The notes under the pieces are model-generated. The model was not told the DNA's origin, did not search any database, and worked only from the letters and a program-made list of their open reading frames with translations. Shown here piece by piece: positions 34,816 through 43,816 of a DNA stretch of 54,390 bases. Positions within the stretch are counted from its first letter, which is position 1. Each line of letters starts with the position of its first letter. Position numbers and translations under genes: made by a program. Source of the stretch: Bradyrhizobium embrapense (GTDB taxonomy: Bacteria; Pseudomonadota; Alphaproteobacteria; Rhizobiales; Xanthobacteraceae); contig NZ_LFIP02000019.1 of assembly GCF_001189235.2 (NCBI RefSeq), positions 1-54,390 of the forward strand, in the 5' to 3' direction.

Positions 34816-35661
34816 ATGCTCCCCGGCCTTCGTTTCTTGTTCGCCGCGATCGTGCTGGCCACGTCGCTTCTGGTGTTCGGGCTAGGGGCAGCCGCGCTGT
34901 TTCGCGCGGCGCATGAGGAATTCGCCAGCATTCCCGCCCGCCGGGCCCCGCCCGAGCCGCAATTCGTGCAACAACCGGAGACACCGCCGGTGCTCGCGAT
35001 GGTTCGGGTCGAGTCGCCGGCTGACAAGACCGCGGCCGACACCCCGGCGCCCTCGATGCCGTCCGAGCCAGTTGCCGCATCCGAGCCGGTTGCTCCCGTC
35101 GAAGCCGCGCCACCTGCCGAGCCGGCGAAGATCGCCACGGTGCAGGTGGAAGACTCGTCCCCGACCGTGCCGCCCAAGCCGGAACCTCAGGCCGCGGAGC
35201 CGCCAGCGCCAGCGCAGTCCGCCGAAGCCGCTCCCCAGGCCCTCGCTGCGGATCCCTCGCCCGCATCGCAGCCGGCGCCGGCTTCCGCGGAAGCGACACC
35301 GGAGCCAACCGAGCCCAAGGTCGCCGCGGTGGCCGATCCGCCAGCCACACCCAATGAACCTGCGCTCGCAGCACCGGCACCTGCGATAGCTGTGCCGGAG
35401 CCGGCGCCGCCGCCGTCACCCGAGGCGATCGCAGCCGCGACCAGGATCGCAACGCTGGGCGGCCCCGAAGTCGTCGTCGAAGCGCCGGGGGCGCCGAAGG
35501 TCGGTGAGGCGAAGAAGCCGGAGCGCCGCGCGGCCAGCAAGCCGGCGCATCGCAAGCAGCGGCGGCGCGTCGTCCGCGCGGCGCCGGTCCGGCAGGCGGT
35601 TCAGCAGCAGCAGCTCGACCCGTTCGGCAACCCGATCCCGGTGCCGCTTACGCGGCGTTGA
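34816..35661 (+). CDS. Membrane-anchored proline/alanine-rich protein
   Basis: A 281-residue protein with one N-terminal membrane helix (RFLFAAIVLATSLLVFGLGA, residues about 6-26) and a long Pro/Ala/Glu-rich extracytoplasmic region (about 60-235). A basic conserved C-terminus follows: KPAHRKQRRRVVRAAPVRQA, ending FGNPIPVPL. It looks like an envelope spacer or TonB-like linker protein; the C-terminus lacks TonB features. I recognise no named family. ATG 34816 is chosen because it begins the membrane helix. Confidence 0.72.
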   Translation: MLPGLRFLFAAIVLATSLLVFGLGAAALFRAAHEEFASIPARRAPPEPQFVQQPETPPVLAMVRVESPADKTAADTPAPSMPSEPVAASEPVAPVEAAPPAEPAKIATVQVEDSSPTVPPKPEPQAAEPPAPAQSAEAAPQALAADPSPASQPAPASAEATPEPTEPKVAAVADPPATPNEPALAAPAPAIAVPEPAPPPSPEAIAAATRIATLGGPEVVVEAPGAPKVGEAKKPERRAASKPAHRKQRRRVVRAAPVRQAVQQQQLDPFGNPIPVPLTRR

Positions 35662-35671
35662 TCCTGCAGCT

Positions 35672-36529
35672 TTAGGCCGGCCCCGTCGCGATCGGCGGGC
35701 CGCTCGCCTGTCCCCATTCCGACCACGAGCCGTCATAGAGCGCGGTGTCGGTGACACCGAGCCGGTAGAGCGCCAGCGTCAGCACGCCGGCCGAGACGCC
35801 CGAGCCGCAGCTCGTCACGATCGGTGCGTCGAGCTTGACGCCGGCACCGCTGAACGACTTGCGCAGATCGTCGAGCGGCTTCATCTCGCCGGTCGCGGCA
35901 TCGAACAATTGGTTGTAGGGCACGTTGCGGGCGCCCGGGATGTGGCCGGCGCGAATGCCCGGCCGCGGCTCGGCCGCGCGGCCCTCGAAGCGCTCGGCGG
36001 CGCGCGCATCGATCACCTGCTCGGCACGGCTTTCGACATTGGCGATCATCTGCTCGATGCTGCGCACGCGCCTCGGATCGTAGCTCGCCTTGAAGGTCGC
36101 GGGCTTCGGCTTCACCTCGCCGCTCTCGACCGCCCTGCCCTCGGCGCGCCACTTCTTCAGGCCGCCGTTGAGGATGCGCACGTTGCGATGGCCATAGGAC
36201 AGGAACATCCACCAGGCGCGCGGTGCCGCGACCCAGCCGCCGGCATCATAGATCACGACAGTGTCGGCATTGCTGACGCCGAGCGCGCCGACGTCGCGGC
36301 CGAACTGTTCGGCGCTCGGAAACATGTGCGGCAGCGGATTGGAGTGATCCGACACGGCATCGACGTCGAAGAACACCGCGCCGGGCAGATGCGCGGCGAG
36401 ATAATCGTCCTTCGGCAGCGGCAGCACGCCGGGCAGCTTGAAGGTCGCGTCGAGCACCTTGACGTTGGCGTCGCCGAGATGCGCAGCCAGCCATTCGGTC
36501 GAAACGAGCGGATCGTCGGTTGCGGTCAT
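35672..36529 (-). CDS. sseA: 3-mercaptopyruvate/thiosulfate sulfurtransferase
   Basis: A 285-residue two-domain rhodanese. It transfers sulfur from 3-mercaptopyruvate to a thiol acceptor or cyanide. The active-site Cys241 is in SCGSGVSAGVLTL, the CGSGVTA-type loop that distinguishes mercaptopyruvate from thiosulfate enzymes. The inactive N-terminal domain (1-140) includes DATFKLPG and VFFDVDAVSD. It starts at ATG 36529, 30 bases from the preceding rhodanese gene, so the three genes VWA, rhodanese and sseA are probably cotranscribed. Confidence 0.92.
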   Translation of the reverse strand: MTATDDPLVSTEWLAAHLGDANVKVLDATFKLPGVLPLPKDDYLAAHLPGAVFFDVDAVSDHSNPLPHMFPSAEQFGRDVGALGVSNADTVVIYDAGGWVAAPRAWWMFLSYGHRNVRILNGGLKKWRAEGRAVESGEVKPKPATFKASYDPRRVRSIEQMIANVESRAEQVIDARAAERFEGRAAEPRPGIRAGHIPGARNVPYNQLFDAATGEMKPLDDLRKSFSGAGVKLDAPIVTSCGSGVSAGVLTLALYRLGVTDTALYDGSWSEWGQASGPPIATGPA

Positions 36530-36559
36530 GATCTGATGTCCTTGCGAGCGAAAGGCATT

Positions 36560-36973
36560 TCAGCCCTTCTTCTTCGGCTCCCACGCCTCGATCGGACCGC
36601 CGGCCTCGCGCCAGGCGGCGAAGCCGCCGCCCATATGGGCGACCGGCTTCAGGCCCATGTCCTTCGCGGTCTTGGCGGCGAGCGCCGAGCGCATGCCGCC
36701 GGCGCAGTGGAAGATGAACTTCTTGTCTTCCTGGAAGATCGGCTTGGCGTAGGGGCTGTTCGGATCGATCCAGAACTCGAGCATGCCGCGGGTGCAGGAG
36801 AATGCGCCGGGAATCTTGCCGTCGCGCTCGATCTCGCGGGGATCGCGGATGTCGACGATCACGACGTCGTTCTTGCCGATCAGCGTGATCGCATCGGCCG
36901 CGCTGATGGTCTCGATCTCGGCATTGGCCTCGTCGATCATCACCTTGATGCCGCGATGGATGTTCTGGGGCAT
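36560..36973 (-). CDS. Single-domain rhodanese protein
   Basis: A 137-residue rhodanese. The catalytic loop FHCAGGMRSALAAKTA puts the active cysteine at 90, and the sheet pattern VVIVDIRDPREIERDGKIPG is typical. It presumably carries a persulfide. ATG 36973 begins MPQNIHRGIKVMID; the long frame upstream is antisense to real DNA and rejected. It lies between a CoxE-like VWA gene and sseA in one direction with gaps of 55 and 30 bases. Confidence 0.92.
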   Translation of the reverse strand: MPQNIHRGIKVMIDEANAEIETISAADAITLIGKNDVVIVDIRDPREIERDGKIPGAFSCTRGMLEFWIDPNSPYAKPIFQEDKKFIFHCAGGMRSALAAKTAKDMGLKPVAHMGGGFAAWREAGGPIEAWEPKKKG

Positions 36974-37028
36974 GGGGCTCTCCCTGGATGTTGTTGGCAC
37001 GCCCGCCGGCGCGCGACGCCTTGTGCGG

Positions 37029-38204
37029 TTAGCGCACCAGCTCCCGCATTGCGTTCTCCAGACCCTCGATCGTGATCGGATACATGCGCTCGGAGAACAG
37101 GCGGCGGATGATGGTGGTCGATTCCGAATAGTCCCAGTGCTTCTGTGCCACCGGATTGAGCCACACCGCATGCGGATAGGTGCGGGTGATGCGGTCGAGC
37201 CAGACCGAGCCGGCCTCCTCGTTGACATGCTCGACCGAGCCGCCGGGCACCATGATCTCGTAAGGCGACATCGAGGCGTCGCCGACGAACACCACCTTGT
37301 AGTCGTGCGGGTACTTGTGCAGCACGTCCCAGGTCGGCGTGCGATCGGTGAAGCGCCGCTTGTTCTGCTTCCAGACGCCTTCATAGAGGCAGTTGTGGAA
37401 GTAGAAATACTCCATGTGCTTGAATTCGCTCTTGGCGGCCGAGAACAGCTCCTCGACCTGCTCGATATGCGAATCCATCGAGCCGCCGATATCGAAGAAC
37501 ACCAGCACCTTGACCGCGTTGCGCCGCTCGGGCCGCATGTGCACGTCGAGATAGCCGTGGTTGGCGGTCTCCTTGATCGTGGTGTCGAGGTCGAGTTCGT
37601 CGGGCGCGCCGGTGCGCGCGAACTTGCGCAGCCGCCGCAGCGCGACCTTGATGTTGCGGATGCCGAGCTCGACATTGCCGTCGAGATCCTTGAACTCGCG
37701 CTTGTCCCACACCTTGACGGCGCGGTTGTTGCGGTTCTTCTCCTGGCCGATCCGCACGCCCTCGGGATTATAGCCGTGGGCGCCGAACGGCGAGGTGCCG
37801 GCGGTGCCGATCCATTTGCTGCCGCCCTGGTGACGGCCCTTCTGTTCCTCGAGGCGCTTCTTCAAGGTCTCCATGAGCTTGTCCCAGCCCATGGCCTCGA
37901 TCTGCTTCTTCTCTTCCTCGGTGAGATATTTCTCGGCGAGCTTCTTCAGCCACTCCTCGGGGATCTCCGCCTTGCCCATGGCGTCGAGCAGGCTCTCGAG
38001 CCCCTTGAACACGGCGCCGAACACGCGGTCGAACTTGTCGAGATTGCGCTCGTCCTTCACCAGGGCGGCGCGCGACAAATAGTAGAAGTTCTCGACGGTC
38101 TGTTCGGCGAGATCGGCGTCAAGCGCTTCCATCAAGGTCAGATATTCCCGTAGCGTCACGGGGACCTGGGCGTCGCGCAGCGATGTGAAGAACTGCAGGA
38201 ACAT
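37029..38204 (-). CDS. CoxE-like VWA domain protein
   Basis: A 391-residue cytoplasmic VWA protein. The MIDAS-like site is FFDIGGSMDSH with Asp238 and Ser242; the middle Ser of the usual DxSxS is Gly, as in CoxE-type proteins. CoxE with a MoxR-type ATPase (CoxD) inserts metal or sulfur into Mo-Cu CO dehydrogenase in Oligotropha. Here the MoxR gene lies at 38840, divergent, and two rhodaneses follow. Thus a maturation role is inferred. ATG 38204 is preferred to GTG 38210. Confidence 0.9.
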   Translation of the reverse strand: MFLQFFTSLRDAQVPVTLREYLTLMEALDADLAEQTVENFYYLSRAALVKDERNLDKFDRVFGAVFKGLESLLDAMGKAEIPEEWLKKLAEKYLTEEEKKQIEAMGWDKLMETLKKRLEEQKGRHQGGSKWIGTAGTSPFGAHGYNPEGVRIGQEKNRNNRAVKVWDKREFKDLDGNVELGIRNIKVALRRLRKFARTGAPDELDLDTTIKETANHGYLDVHMRPERRNAVKVLVFFDIGGSMDSHIEQVEELFSAAKSEFKHMEYFYFHNCLYEGVWKQNKRRFTDRTPTWDVLHKYPHDYKVVFVGDASMSPYEIMVPGGSVEHVNEEAGSVWLDRITRTYPHAVWLNPVAQKHWDYSESTTIIRRLFSERMYPITIEGLENAMRELVR

Positions 38205-38488
38205 ACTCACCTAGATCGCCCGCGGGGCCGGTGGCGTCAAGGGGCCGAGCCATGCCGGGACCGGCGATCCGCCCTGATTTGGTCCCCTGCGCCGCGTCCT
38301 GCGGGGTCCATTCAACGACGCCCGCCCCGTATCCGTGCAGCGGTCATTCCGCGCGACGGAAACATGACGGTCGACATTCCATGCGTGCCGCGCCGTTCAG
38401 GGTACCGCTGCGCTGCGGAATCCGCCCTAGACCGCCCGGCTTTTTCAATTACAATTGCGCCTGACAAGACATTGGGCAGGACGTTTGA

Positions 38489-38734
38489 ATGGGCATCATT
38501 GCGGCACTGGTGATCGGTGCGATTGCCGGCTGGCTCGCTGGGCTGATCGTGCGCGGCGCGGGCTTCGGTCTGATCGGCAACATCGTCGTCGGCATCATCG
38601 GCGCGCTGGTCGCAAGCTGGCTGTTGCCCCGCCTTGGCGTCAGCCTCGGCAGCAGCGCAATCCGCGACATCGTCAACGCGACCATCGGTGCTGTTGTCGT
38701 GCTGGTGATCCTGTCGCTGATCAGGCGAGCCTGA
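38489..38734 (+). CDS. GlsB/YeaQ/YmgE family stress-related membrane protein
   Basis: An 81-residue membrane protein with the typical sequence MGIIAALVIGAIAGWLAGLI, then IGNIVVGIIGALVASWLL and a third helix. The family was formerly called transglycosylase-associated protein and is induced by stress in several bacteria; biochemical activity is not established. It sits between the VWA and MoxR genes and has its own terminator-like stem-loop. Confidence 0.9.
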   Translation: MGIIAALVIGAIAGWLAGLIVRGAGFGLIGNIVVGIIGALVASWLLPRLGVSLGSSAIRDIVNATIGAVVVLVILSLIRRA

Positions 38735-38752
38735 TCGAACAATTTGCATTCC

Positions 38753-38778
38753 CGACGGCCGCTGCGAAAGCGGTCGTT
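38753..38778 (+). terminator. Stem-loop after the GlsB-like gene
   Basis: ACGGCCGCT and AGCGGTCGT form a nine-pair stem (one G-T) with a GCGAA loop, followed by TTCA. A weak terminator. Confidence 0.5.
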
Positions 38779-38839
38779 TCATGTTGAGGCCGAAGTGGAG
38801 AACCATGCGGCCGACGAACGAAGCAAGGCAACCAGATAG

Positions 38840-39682
38840 ATGAAATTCACGGGTACCAAGGACTACGTCGCCACCGATGACCTCAAGGTCGCCGTCAATG
38901 CCGCCATCGTGCTCGAGCGCCCGCTGCTGGTGAAAGGCGAGCCCGGCACCGGCAAGACCGTGCTGGCCGAGGAAGTCGCCAAGGCGATCGATGCGCCGCT
39001 TCTGACCTGGCACATCAAGTCGACTACCAAGGCGCAGCAGGGCCTTTACGAATACGACGCGGTGTCGCGCCTGCGCGACAGCCAGCTCGGCGACGCGCGC
39101 GTGTCCGACATCAAGAACTACATCAAGCGCGGCAAGCTGTGGGAGGCCTTCACCAACGAGAAGCGCCCGGTGCTGCTGATCGACGAGATCGACAAGGCCG
39201 ACATCGAATTCCCCAACGACCTCTTGCTAGAACTCGACCGCATGGAATTCCACGTCTACGAGACCGGCGAGACCATCAAGGCGAAGCTGCGCCCGATCGT
39301 GATGATCACGTCGAACAACGAGAAGGAACTGCCGGACGCGTTCCTGCGCCGCTGCTTCTTCCACTACATCAAGTTCCCCGACGCCGACACGATGGGCAAG
39401 ATCGTCGACGTCCACTTCCCCGGCATCAAGAAGCGGCTGGTGGAAGAGGCGCTGCGCATCTTCTTCGAGGTCCGCGAGGTGCCGGGCCTGAAGAAGAAGC
39501 CCTCGACCTCCGAGCTGCTCGACTGGCTCAAGCTGCTCTTGAACGAGGACATCACGCCCGAGATGCTCAGGGAGCGCGATCCGCGCAAGCTGATCCCGCC
39601 GCTGCATGGCGCGCTGCTCAAGAACGAACAGGACGTGCACCTGTTCGAGCGGCTGGCGTTCCTCAGCCGCCGCGAAGTCTAG
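38840..39682 (+). CDS. MoxR family AAA+ ATPase
   Basis: A 280-residue AAA+ ATPase of the MoxR family. Walker A GEPGTGKT is at 33-40 and Walker B LLIDEIDKAD near 112-121; sensor 1 is in MITSNNEKELPDAFLRRC. MoxR ATPases act with VWA proteins as chaperones for cofactor insertion into enzymes. The CoxE-like VWA gene at 38204 is divergent and shares the region. The substrate enzyme is not in the window. Confidence 0.93.
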   Translation: MKFTGTKDYVATDDLKVAVNAAIVLERPLLVKGEPGTGKTVLAEEVAKAIDAPLLTWHIKSTTKAQQGLYEYDAVSRLRDSQLGDARVSDIKNYIKRGKLWEAFTNEKRPVLLIDEIDKADIEFPNDLLLELDRMEFHVYETGETIKAKLRPIVMITSNNEKELPDAFLRRCFFHYIKFPDADTMGKIVDVHFPGIKKRLVEEALRIFFEVREVPGLKKKPSTSELLDWLKLLLNEDITPEMLRERDPRKLIPPLHGALLKNEQDVHLFERLAFLSRREV

Positions 39683-39689
39683 TTCATGC

Positions 39690-39719
39690 AAACGCCGGGG
39701 CATCCGCTCCGGCGTTTTG
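39690..39719 (+). terminator. Rho-independent terminator after moxR-like gene
   Basis: AAACGCCGG ... CCGGCGTTTTG forms an eight- to nine-pair stem with a TTTT end. Confidence 0.8.
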
Positions 39720-39753
39720 CTGACCGCTCCAACCAAGAAGAAGACCAGGGAAG

Positions 39754-41256
39754 ATGAACGTCCAGACCCAAATCCGCGCCGCCGAGCCCGTCACCACAGA
39801 GCATTTCGACGTCCTGATCGCAGGCGCCGGCATCTCCGGCGTCGGCGCCGCCTACCACCTCACCACGCAATGCCCGGGCACCAGCTTCGTGGTGCTGGAG
39901 ACGCAGAAGACCTTCGGCGGCACCTGGTCGACCCACCGCTATCCCGGCATCCGCTCCGACAGCGACCTGCACACCTTCGGCTATCGCTTCAAGCCGTGGA
40001 CCAGCGCGCCGATCGCGAGCGCAGCCGAGATCCTGAAATACATGGGCGAGGTGATCGACGAGAACGATCTCGCCCGCCACATCCGCTATCGCCACACCAT
40101 CACCGCCGCGAACTGGTCGAACGAGACCAATCTCTGGACCATCGACGCGACGCGGATCGATACCGGCGAGCGGCTGCGCTTCACCACCAACTTCTTCTGG
40201 ATGTGCCAAGGCTATTACCGCCACGACGCGGGCTATACGCCCGAATGGACCGACATGGCGAAGTTCAAGGGCACGGTGGTGCATCCGCAGACCTGGCCCG
40301 ACGACCTCGCCTACAAGGGCAAGCGCGTCATCGTGATCGGCTCCGGCGCGACCGCTGCGACATTGATTCCGGCGATGGCCAATGACGCCGGCCATGTCAC
40401 CATGCTGCAGCGTTCGCCGACCTATTTCCGGACCGGCCGCAACGCGATCGAGATCGCCGAGGAGCTGCGCCGGCTGCAGGTCGACGAGGCCTGGATCCAC
40501 GAGATCGTCAGGCGCAAGATCCTGTTCGAGCAGGACGCCTTCACCAAGCGCACCTTCGCCGACCCCGAGGGGGCCAAGAAGGACTTGCTGGCCGCGGTCG
40601 AGGCCGTTCTCGGCAAGGACTACGATATCGCCACGCATTTCACGCCGAGCTACCGGCCGTGGCGGCAGCGCATCGCCTTCGTCCCTGATGCCGATCTGTT
40701 CCAGGCCATCAAGAGCGGCAAGGCCTCCGTCGTTACCGACGAGATCGACCGCTTCACCGAGAAGGGCATCCTGCTCAAATCCGGCAAGGAGCTCGAAGCC
40801 GACATCATCATCACCGCGACCGGCTTCCACCTCTCCGCCAATGGCGGCATCGACTTCGCGATCGACGGCAAGCCGCTCGACTTCAAGGATACCGTGACCT
40901 ATCGCGGCATGATGTTCACCGGTGTGCCGAACCTCGTCTGGGTGTTCGGCTATTTCCGCGCCAGCTGGACCTTGCGCGTCGACCTGGTCGGCGACTTCGT
41001 CTGCCGCCTGCTCAAGCACATGAAGGCGACCGGCGCGAAGAAGGTGACGCCGGCGCTGCGCCCCGAAGACCATAACATGCCGCTGCTGCCGTGGATCGAT
41101 CCGGAGAACTTCAACCCCGGCTACATGATGCGCGGCATGCACCTGCTGCCGAAGCGCGGCGACAAGCCGGAGTGGCAGCACAACCAGGACTACTGGGCCG
41201 AGAAGGACGAATTCCCGGCGATCGACCTCAAGGACAAGGCGTTCGTCTACGGCTGA
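39754..41256 (+). CDS. Flavin-containing monooxygenase, Baeyer-Villiger type
   Basis: A 500-residue class B flavoprotein. FAD-binding GAGISG lies at 24-29 and a second dinucleotide loop IGSGATAATL near 195-204. The Baeyer-Villiger fingerprint FKGTVVHPQTWP is at 171-182. The family converts ketones to esters or lactones with NADPH and O2 (EthA-like in sequence). ATG 39754 follows GAAGAAGACCAGGGAAG. It may work with the alcohol dehydrogenase and lactonase downstream, which converge on it, as inference. Confidence 0.9.
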   Translation: MNVQTQIRAAEPVTTEHFDVLIAGAGISGVGAAYHLTTQCPGTSFVVLETQKTFGGTWSTHRYPGIRSDSDLHTFGYRFKPWTSAPIASAAEILKYMGEVIDENDLARHIRYRHTITAANWSNETNLWTIDATRIDTGERLRFTTNFFWMCQGYYRHDAGYTPEWTDMAKFKGTVVHPQTWPDDLAYKGKRVIVIGSGATAATLIPAMANDAGHVTMLQRSPTYFRTGRNAIEIAEELRRLQVDEAWIHEIVRRKILFEQDAFTKRTFADPEGAKKDLLAAVEAVLGKDYDIATHFTPSYRPWRQRIAFVPDADLFQAIKSGKASVVTDEIDRFTEKGILLKSGKELEADIIITATGFHLSANGGIDFAIDGKPLDFKDTVTYRGMMFTGVPNLVWVFGYFRASWTLRVDLVGDFVCRLLKHMKATGAKKVTPALRPEDHNMPLLPWIDPENFNPGYMMRGMHLLPKRGDKPEWQHNQDYWAEKDEFPAIDLKDKAFVYG

Positions 41257-41263
41257 GTTCCTC

Positions 41264-41402
41264 TTCTTCCCCTTCTCCCCGCCTGCGGGGAGAAGGTCGG
41301 GATGAGGGGGACTCTCCGCGAGTTCAATGCGCGGAGAGTCCCCCTCACCCGAAATTCGCGTCCCGCGAATTTCGACCTCTCCCCGCAAGCGGGGCGAGGT
41401 AA
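41264..41402. repeat. Intergenic inverted repeats between convergent genes
   Basis: CCTTCTCCCCGCCTGCGGGGAG and later CTCTCCCCGCAAGCGGGG, with ACTCTCCGCG ... CGCGGAGAGT and AAATTCGCG ... CGCGAATTT, make several hairpins. I recognise the CCCCGCAAGCGGGGAG unit as a common rhizobial intergenic repeat. Confidence 0.65.
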
Positions 41403-41412
41403 GCAAGCCTCC

Positions 41413-43056
41413 TCACGCATACTCCGGCAGCTTCGCGGCGGCCTCGGGCTCCTTGCCGCGGATCATGTCTGAGGCCTTGTCGGCGATCATCAACGTCGAG
41501 GCGTTGAGGTTGGCCGAGATCATCCGCGGCATGATCGAGGCGTCGATCACGCGCAGGCCCTCCATGCCGTGGACCCGAAGCTGGTCGTCGACCACGGCCC
41601 AGGGCGCGTCGGCCGGGCCCATCCGGCAAGTGCAACCGGGATGGAAGGTGGTGGTGCCGCGCTGGGTCGCGGCCGCGAGCAACTCGTCGTCGCTTTGCAC
41701 CTTCGGACCCGGAAAGTCCTCATAGGCGTAGTACGGACTGAGCGGCTCGGAGGCGAGCAGCCGACGCGCCAGCTTCATGCCGGCGACGACGACGCGACGG
41801 TCGATCTCCTCGGCGAGATAATTGGTCTGGATGATCGGCGGCGCGAACGGATCGGCGGAGCGGATGCGGACATAGCCGCGGCTCTCCGGCCGCTGTTGCC
41901 ATGAGGCCACGGTCATGCCGGGCTCGTCCTCGAGCTGGCCCTGCACGCCTTCCTTGTAGCTCGCGGGCGTGAAGGTGAGCTGCAAATCGGAGCTCTCGGT
42001 GGTCTCGCCGGAGTGCCAGAAGCAGTAGACCATGGTCGGCGACAACGACAGCAGGCCGCGCCGCGTCGTCGCCCATTTGATCGCCTCGCCCCACAGGCTG
42101 AAGCCGCGGCGAAGCTCGTTGATGGTCCGGATGTTCTTGACCCGCGCCACCGAACGCGGCGCGTAGTGATCCTGCAGGCCTTCACCGACACCCGGCAGCG
42201 CATGGCGCACTTCGATGCCGTGCGACCGCAACAGCTCGGGCGAGCCGACGCCGGAGAGCTGCAGCAGCTGCGGCGAGTTGTAGGCGCCGCCGGAGAGGAT
42301 GACCTCTTTGGTGGCGCGGATCTCCAAGGGATCACCGTGCTTGCCGCCGCGGTTGTAGCGCACGCCGACCGCGCGCTTGCCCTCGAAGATGATGCCGGTG
42401 ACATGCGCATGCGTGCGCACGTCCACATTCGGCCGCTTCCTCGCCGGATGCAGGAATGCAGTCGCGGCACTGACCCGGCGGCCGTTCAGGATGGTGCGCT
42501 GGCAGTACGACACGCCCTCCTGGATCTGGCCGTTGTAATCAGGATTGCGTGGGATGCCGAGGCTGACCGCGCCGGCCATGAAGGCCTCGCAGAGCGGGTC
42601 CTGCCAGTCCATCGTGGTGACCGTGAGATTGCCGTCACGGCCGCGATAGGTGTCGTCGCCCTCGCCGATACGCCGCTCCATGCGCCGGAAATAGGGCAGC
42701 ACGTCGGGATAGCCCCAGCCGCGATTGCCGAGCTGCGCCCAGGTATCGAAATCCTGGCGCTGCCCGCGGTTGTAGATGTGGCCGTTGATCGAGGACGAGC
42801 CGCCGAGCGTCTTGCCGCGCGGCGCGTAGATGCTGCGTCCGCCGGTATAGGGACCCACCTCCTGTTGGTAGGCCCAGTTCACGCTCTTCATGTGGAAGGT
42901 CTTGATGAAGCCGGCCGGCAGATGGATGTAGGGATGCCAGTCGCTCGGCCCCGCCTCGAGCACGCACACCCTGACGCCTGCGTCTTCGCTCAACCGGTTG
43001 GTCAGCACGCTCCCGGCGGAACCCGCGCCGATGATCACATAATCGAACGTTTCCAT
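41413..43056 (-). CDS. GMC family FAD alcohol dehydrogenase
   Basis: A 547-residue GMC oxidoreductase, like choline dehydrogenase BetA or alcohol dehydrogenase AlkJ. The FAD site is VIIGAGSAGSVLTNRLSEDA; the GMC-1 signature is in GKTLGGSSSINGHIYNRGQR. The conserved catalytic region is FHPGCTCRMGP, whose His follows TTTF. It oxidises an alcohol to an aldehyde or ketone, with electrons to quinones. No Betaine operon genes are nearby. Start METFDYVIIGAGSAG is standard. Confidence 0.92.
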   Translation of the reverse strand: METFDYVIIGAGSAGSVLTNRLSEDAGVRVCVLEAGPSDWHPYIHLPAGFIKTFHMKSVNWAYQQEVGPYTGGRSIYAPRGKTLGGSSSINGHIYNRGQRQDFDTWAQLGNRGWGYPDVLPYFRRMERRIGEGDDTYRGRDGNLTVTTMDWQDPLCEAFMAGAVSLGIPRNPDYNGQIQEGVSYCQRTILNGRRVSAATAFLHPARKRPNVDVRTHAHVTGIIFEGKRAVGVRYNRGGKHGDPLEIRATKEVILSGGAYNSPQLLQLSGVGSPELLRSHGIEVRHALPGVGEGLQDHYAPRSVARVKNIRTINELRRGFSLWGEAIKWATTRRGLLSLSPTMVYCFWHSGETTESSDLQLTFTPASYKEGVQGQLEDEPGMTVASWQQRPESRGYVRIRSADPFAPPIIQTNYLAEEIDRRVVVAGMKLARRLLASEPLSPYYAYEDFPGPKVQSDDELLAAATQRGTTTFHPGCTCRMGPADAPWAVVDDQLRVHGMEGLRVIDASIMPRMISANLNASTLMIADKASDMIRGKEPEAAAKLPEYA

Positions 43057-43084
43057 CGTCTCGTTTCTGGCGCCGACCGAAATG

Positions 43085-43678
43085 TCAGCGCGGCTTTTCG
43101 TTGAGTTGATAGTTCAGATGCGCCTTCACCGTCGGCCACTCGCTGGCGATGATGCTGTAAACCACGGTGTCGCGCAACGTGCCGTTGGGCGCGATCTGAT
43201 GGCTGCGCAGGATGCCGTCCTGCTTCGCACCCAGGCGCTCGATGGCGCGCCGGCTCTGGTGATTGAAGAAATGCGTGCGGAACTCGACCGCGATGCAATC
43301 AAGTGTCTCGAAGGCGTGCGTCAACAGCAGGAGCTTGCACTGCGTATTGAGCGCGCTGCGCTGCACACGCTTGGCGTACCAGGTCGAGCCGATCTCGACG
43401 CGGCGATTCGGCGCGTCGACGTTCATGTAGGTTGTCATGCCCGCGATCCGGCCGTCAGCGTCGAATACCGTGAACGGCAACATCGTGCCTGCGGCCTGCA
43501 GGCCCAACCGGCGGTCGATCTCCTTGCCCATGGTCTCCGCCTTCGGGATCGCGGTGTACCAGATCTTCCAGAGATCACCGTCCTTCGCAGCCTCGATGAG
43601 GCCGGCGGCGTGATCATGCGACAGCGGTTCGAGCCGCGCATGCGCGCCGCGAAGGGTGACAGGTTCGAGCCAGGGCAT
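43085..43678 (-). CDS. GNAT family acetyltransferase (RimJ/RimL type)
   Basis: A 197-residue GNAT protein. Family segments include TLRGAHARLEPLSHDHAAGL, VEIGSTWYAKRVQRSALNTQ and VEFRTHFFNHQSRRAIERLG, in which the last part is typical of RimL-like enzymes that acetylate N-termini or small amines. Its substrate is unknown. It is 28 bases upstream of the GMC gene in the same direction and may be its operon mate. Confidence 0.88.
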   Translation of the reverse strand: MPWLEPVTLRGAHARLEPLSHDHAAGLIEAAKDGDLWKIWYTAIPKAETMGKEIDRRLGLQAAGTMLPFTVFDADGRIAGMTTYMNVDAPNRRVEIGSTWYAKRVQRSALNTQCKLLLLTHAFETLDCIAVEFRTHFFNHQSRRAIERLGAKQDGILRSHQIAPNGTLRDTVVYSIIASEWPTVKAHLNYQLNEKPR

Positions 43679-43690
43679 TTTCGATCCTTT

Positions 43691-43808
43691 CCGTCATTGC
43701 GAGCGAAGCGAAGGAATCCATCTGTCCTCAGATGCGGCGCGATGGATTGCTTCGTCGCTTCAGTGCAAAATTGCGTTGCAATTTTGTCACGAGCTCCTCG
43801 CAATGACG
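43691..43808. repeat. CGTCATTGCGAG dispersed repeat
   Basis: CCGTCATTGCGAGCGAAGCG begins the unit, ATGGATTGCTTCGTCGCTTC is its middle and CTCGCAATGACG its end. The ends are inverted copies. I recognise this as a very common alphaproteobacterial intergenic repeat. AAAATTGCGTTGCAATTTT lies inside as a separate palindrome. Confidence 0.85.
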
Positions 43809-43816
43809 TTCTTACG

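Noticed and set aside
34487..35452. Upstream extension of the L,D-transpeptidase frame to 733 codons
   Set aside because: The extension is antisense to the Pro/Ala-rich protein gene and precedes a good signal peptide that begins at 34486.
43691..43808. CGTCATTGCGAG unit as a small RNA gene
   Set aside because: It matches a very common dispersed intergenic repeat with inverted ends, and no promoter is visible.
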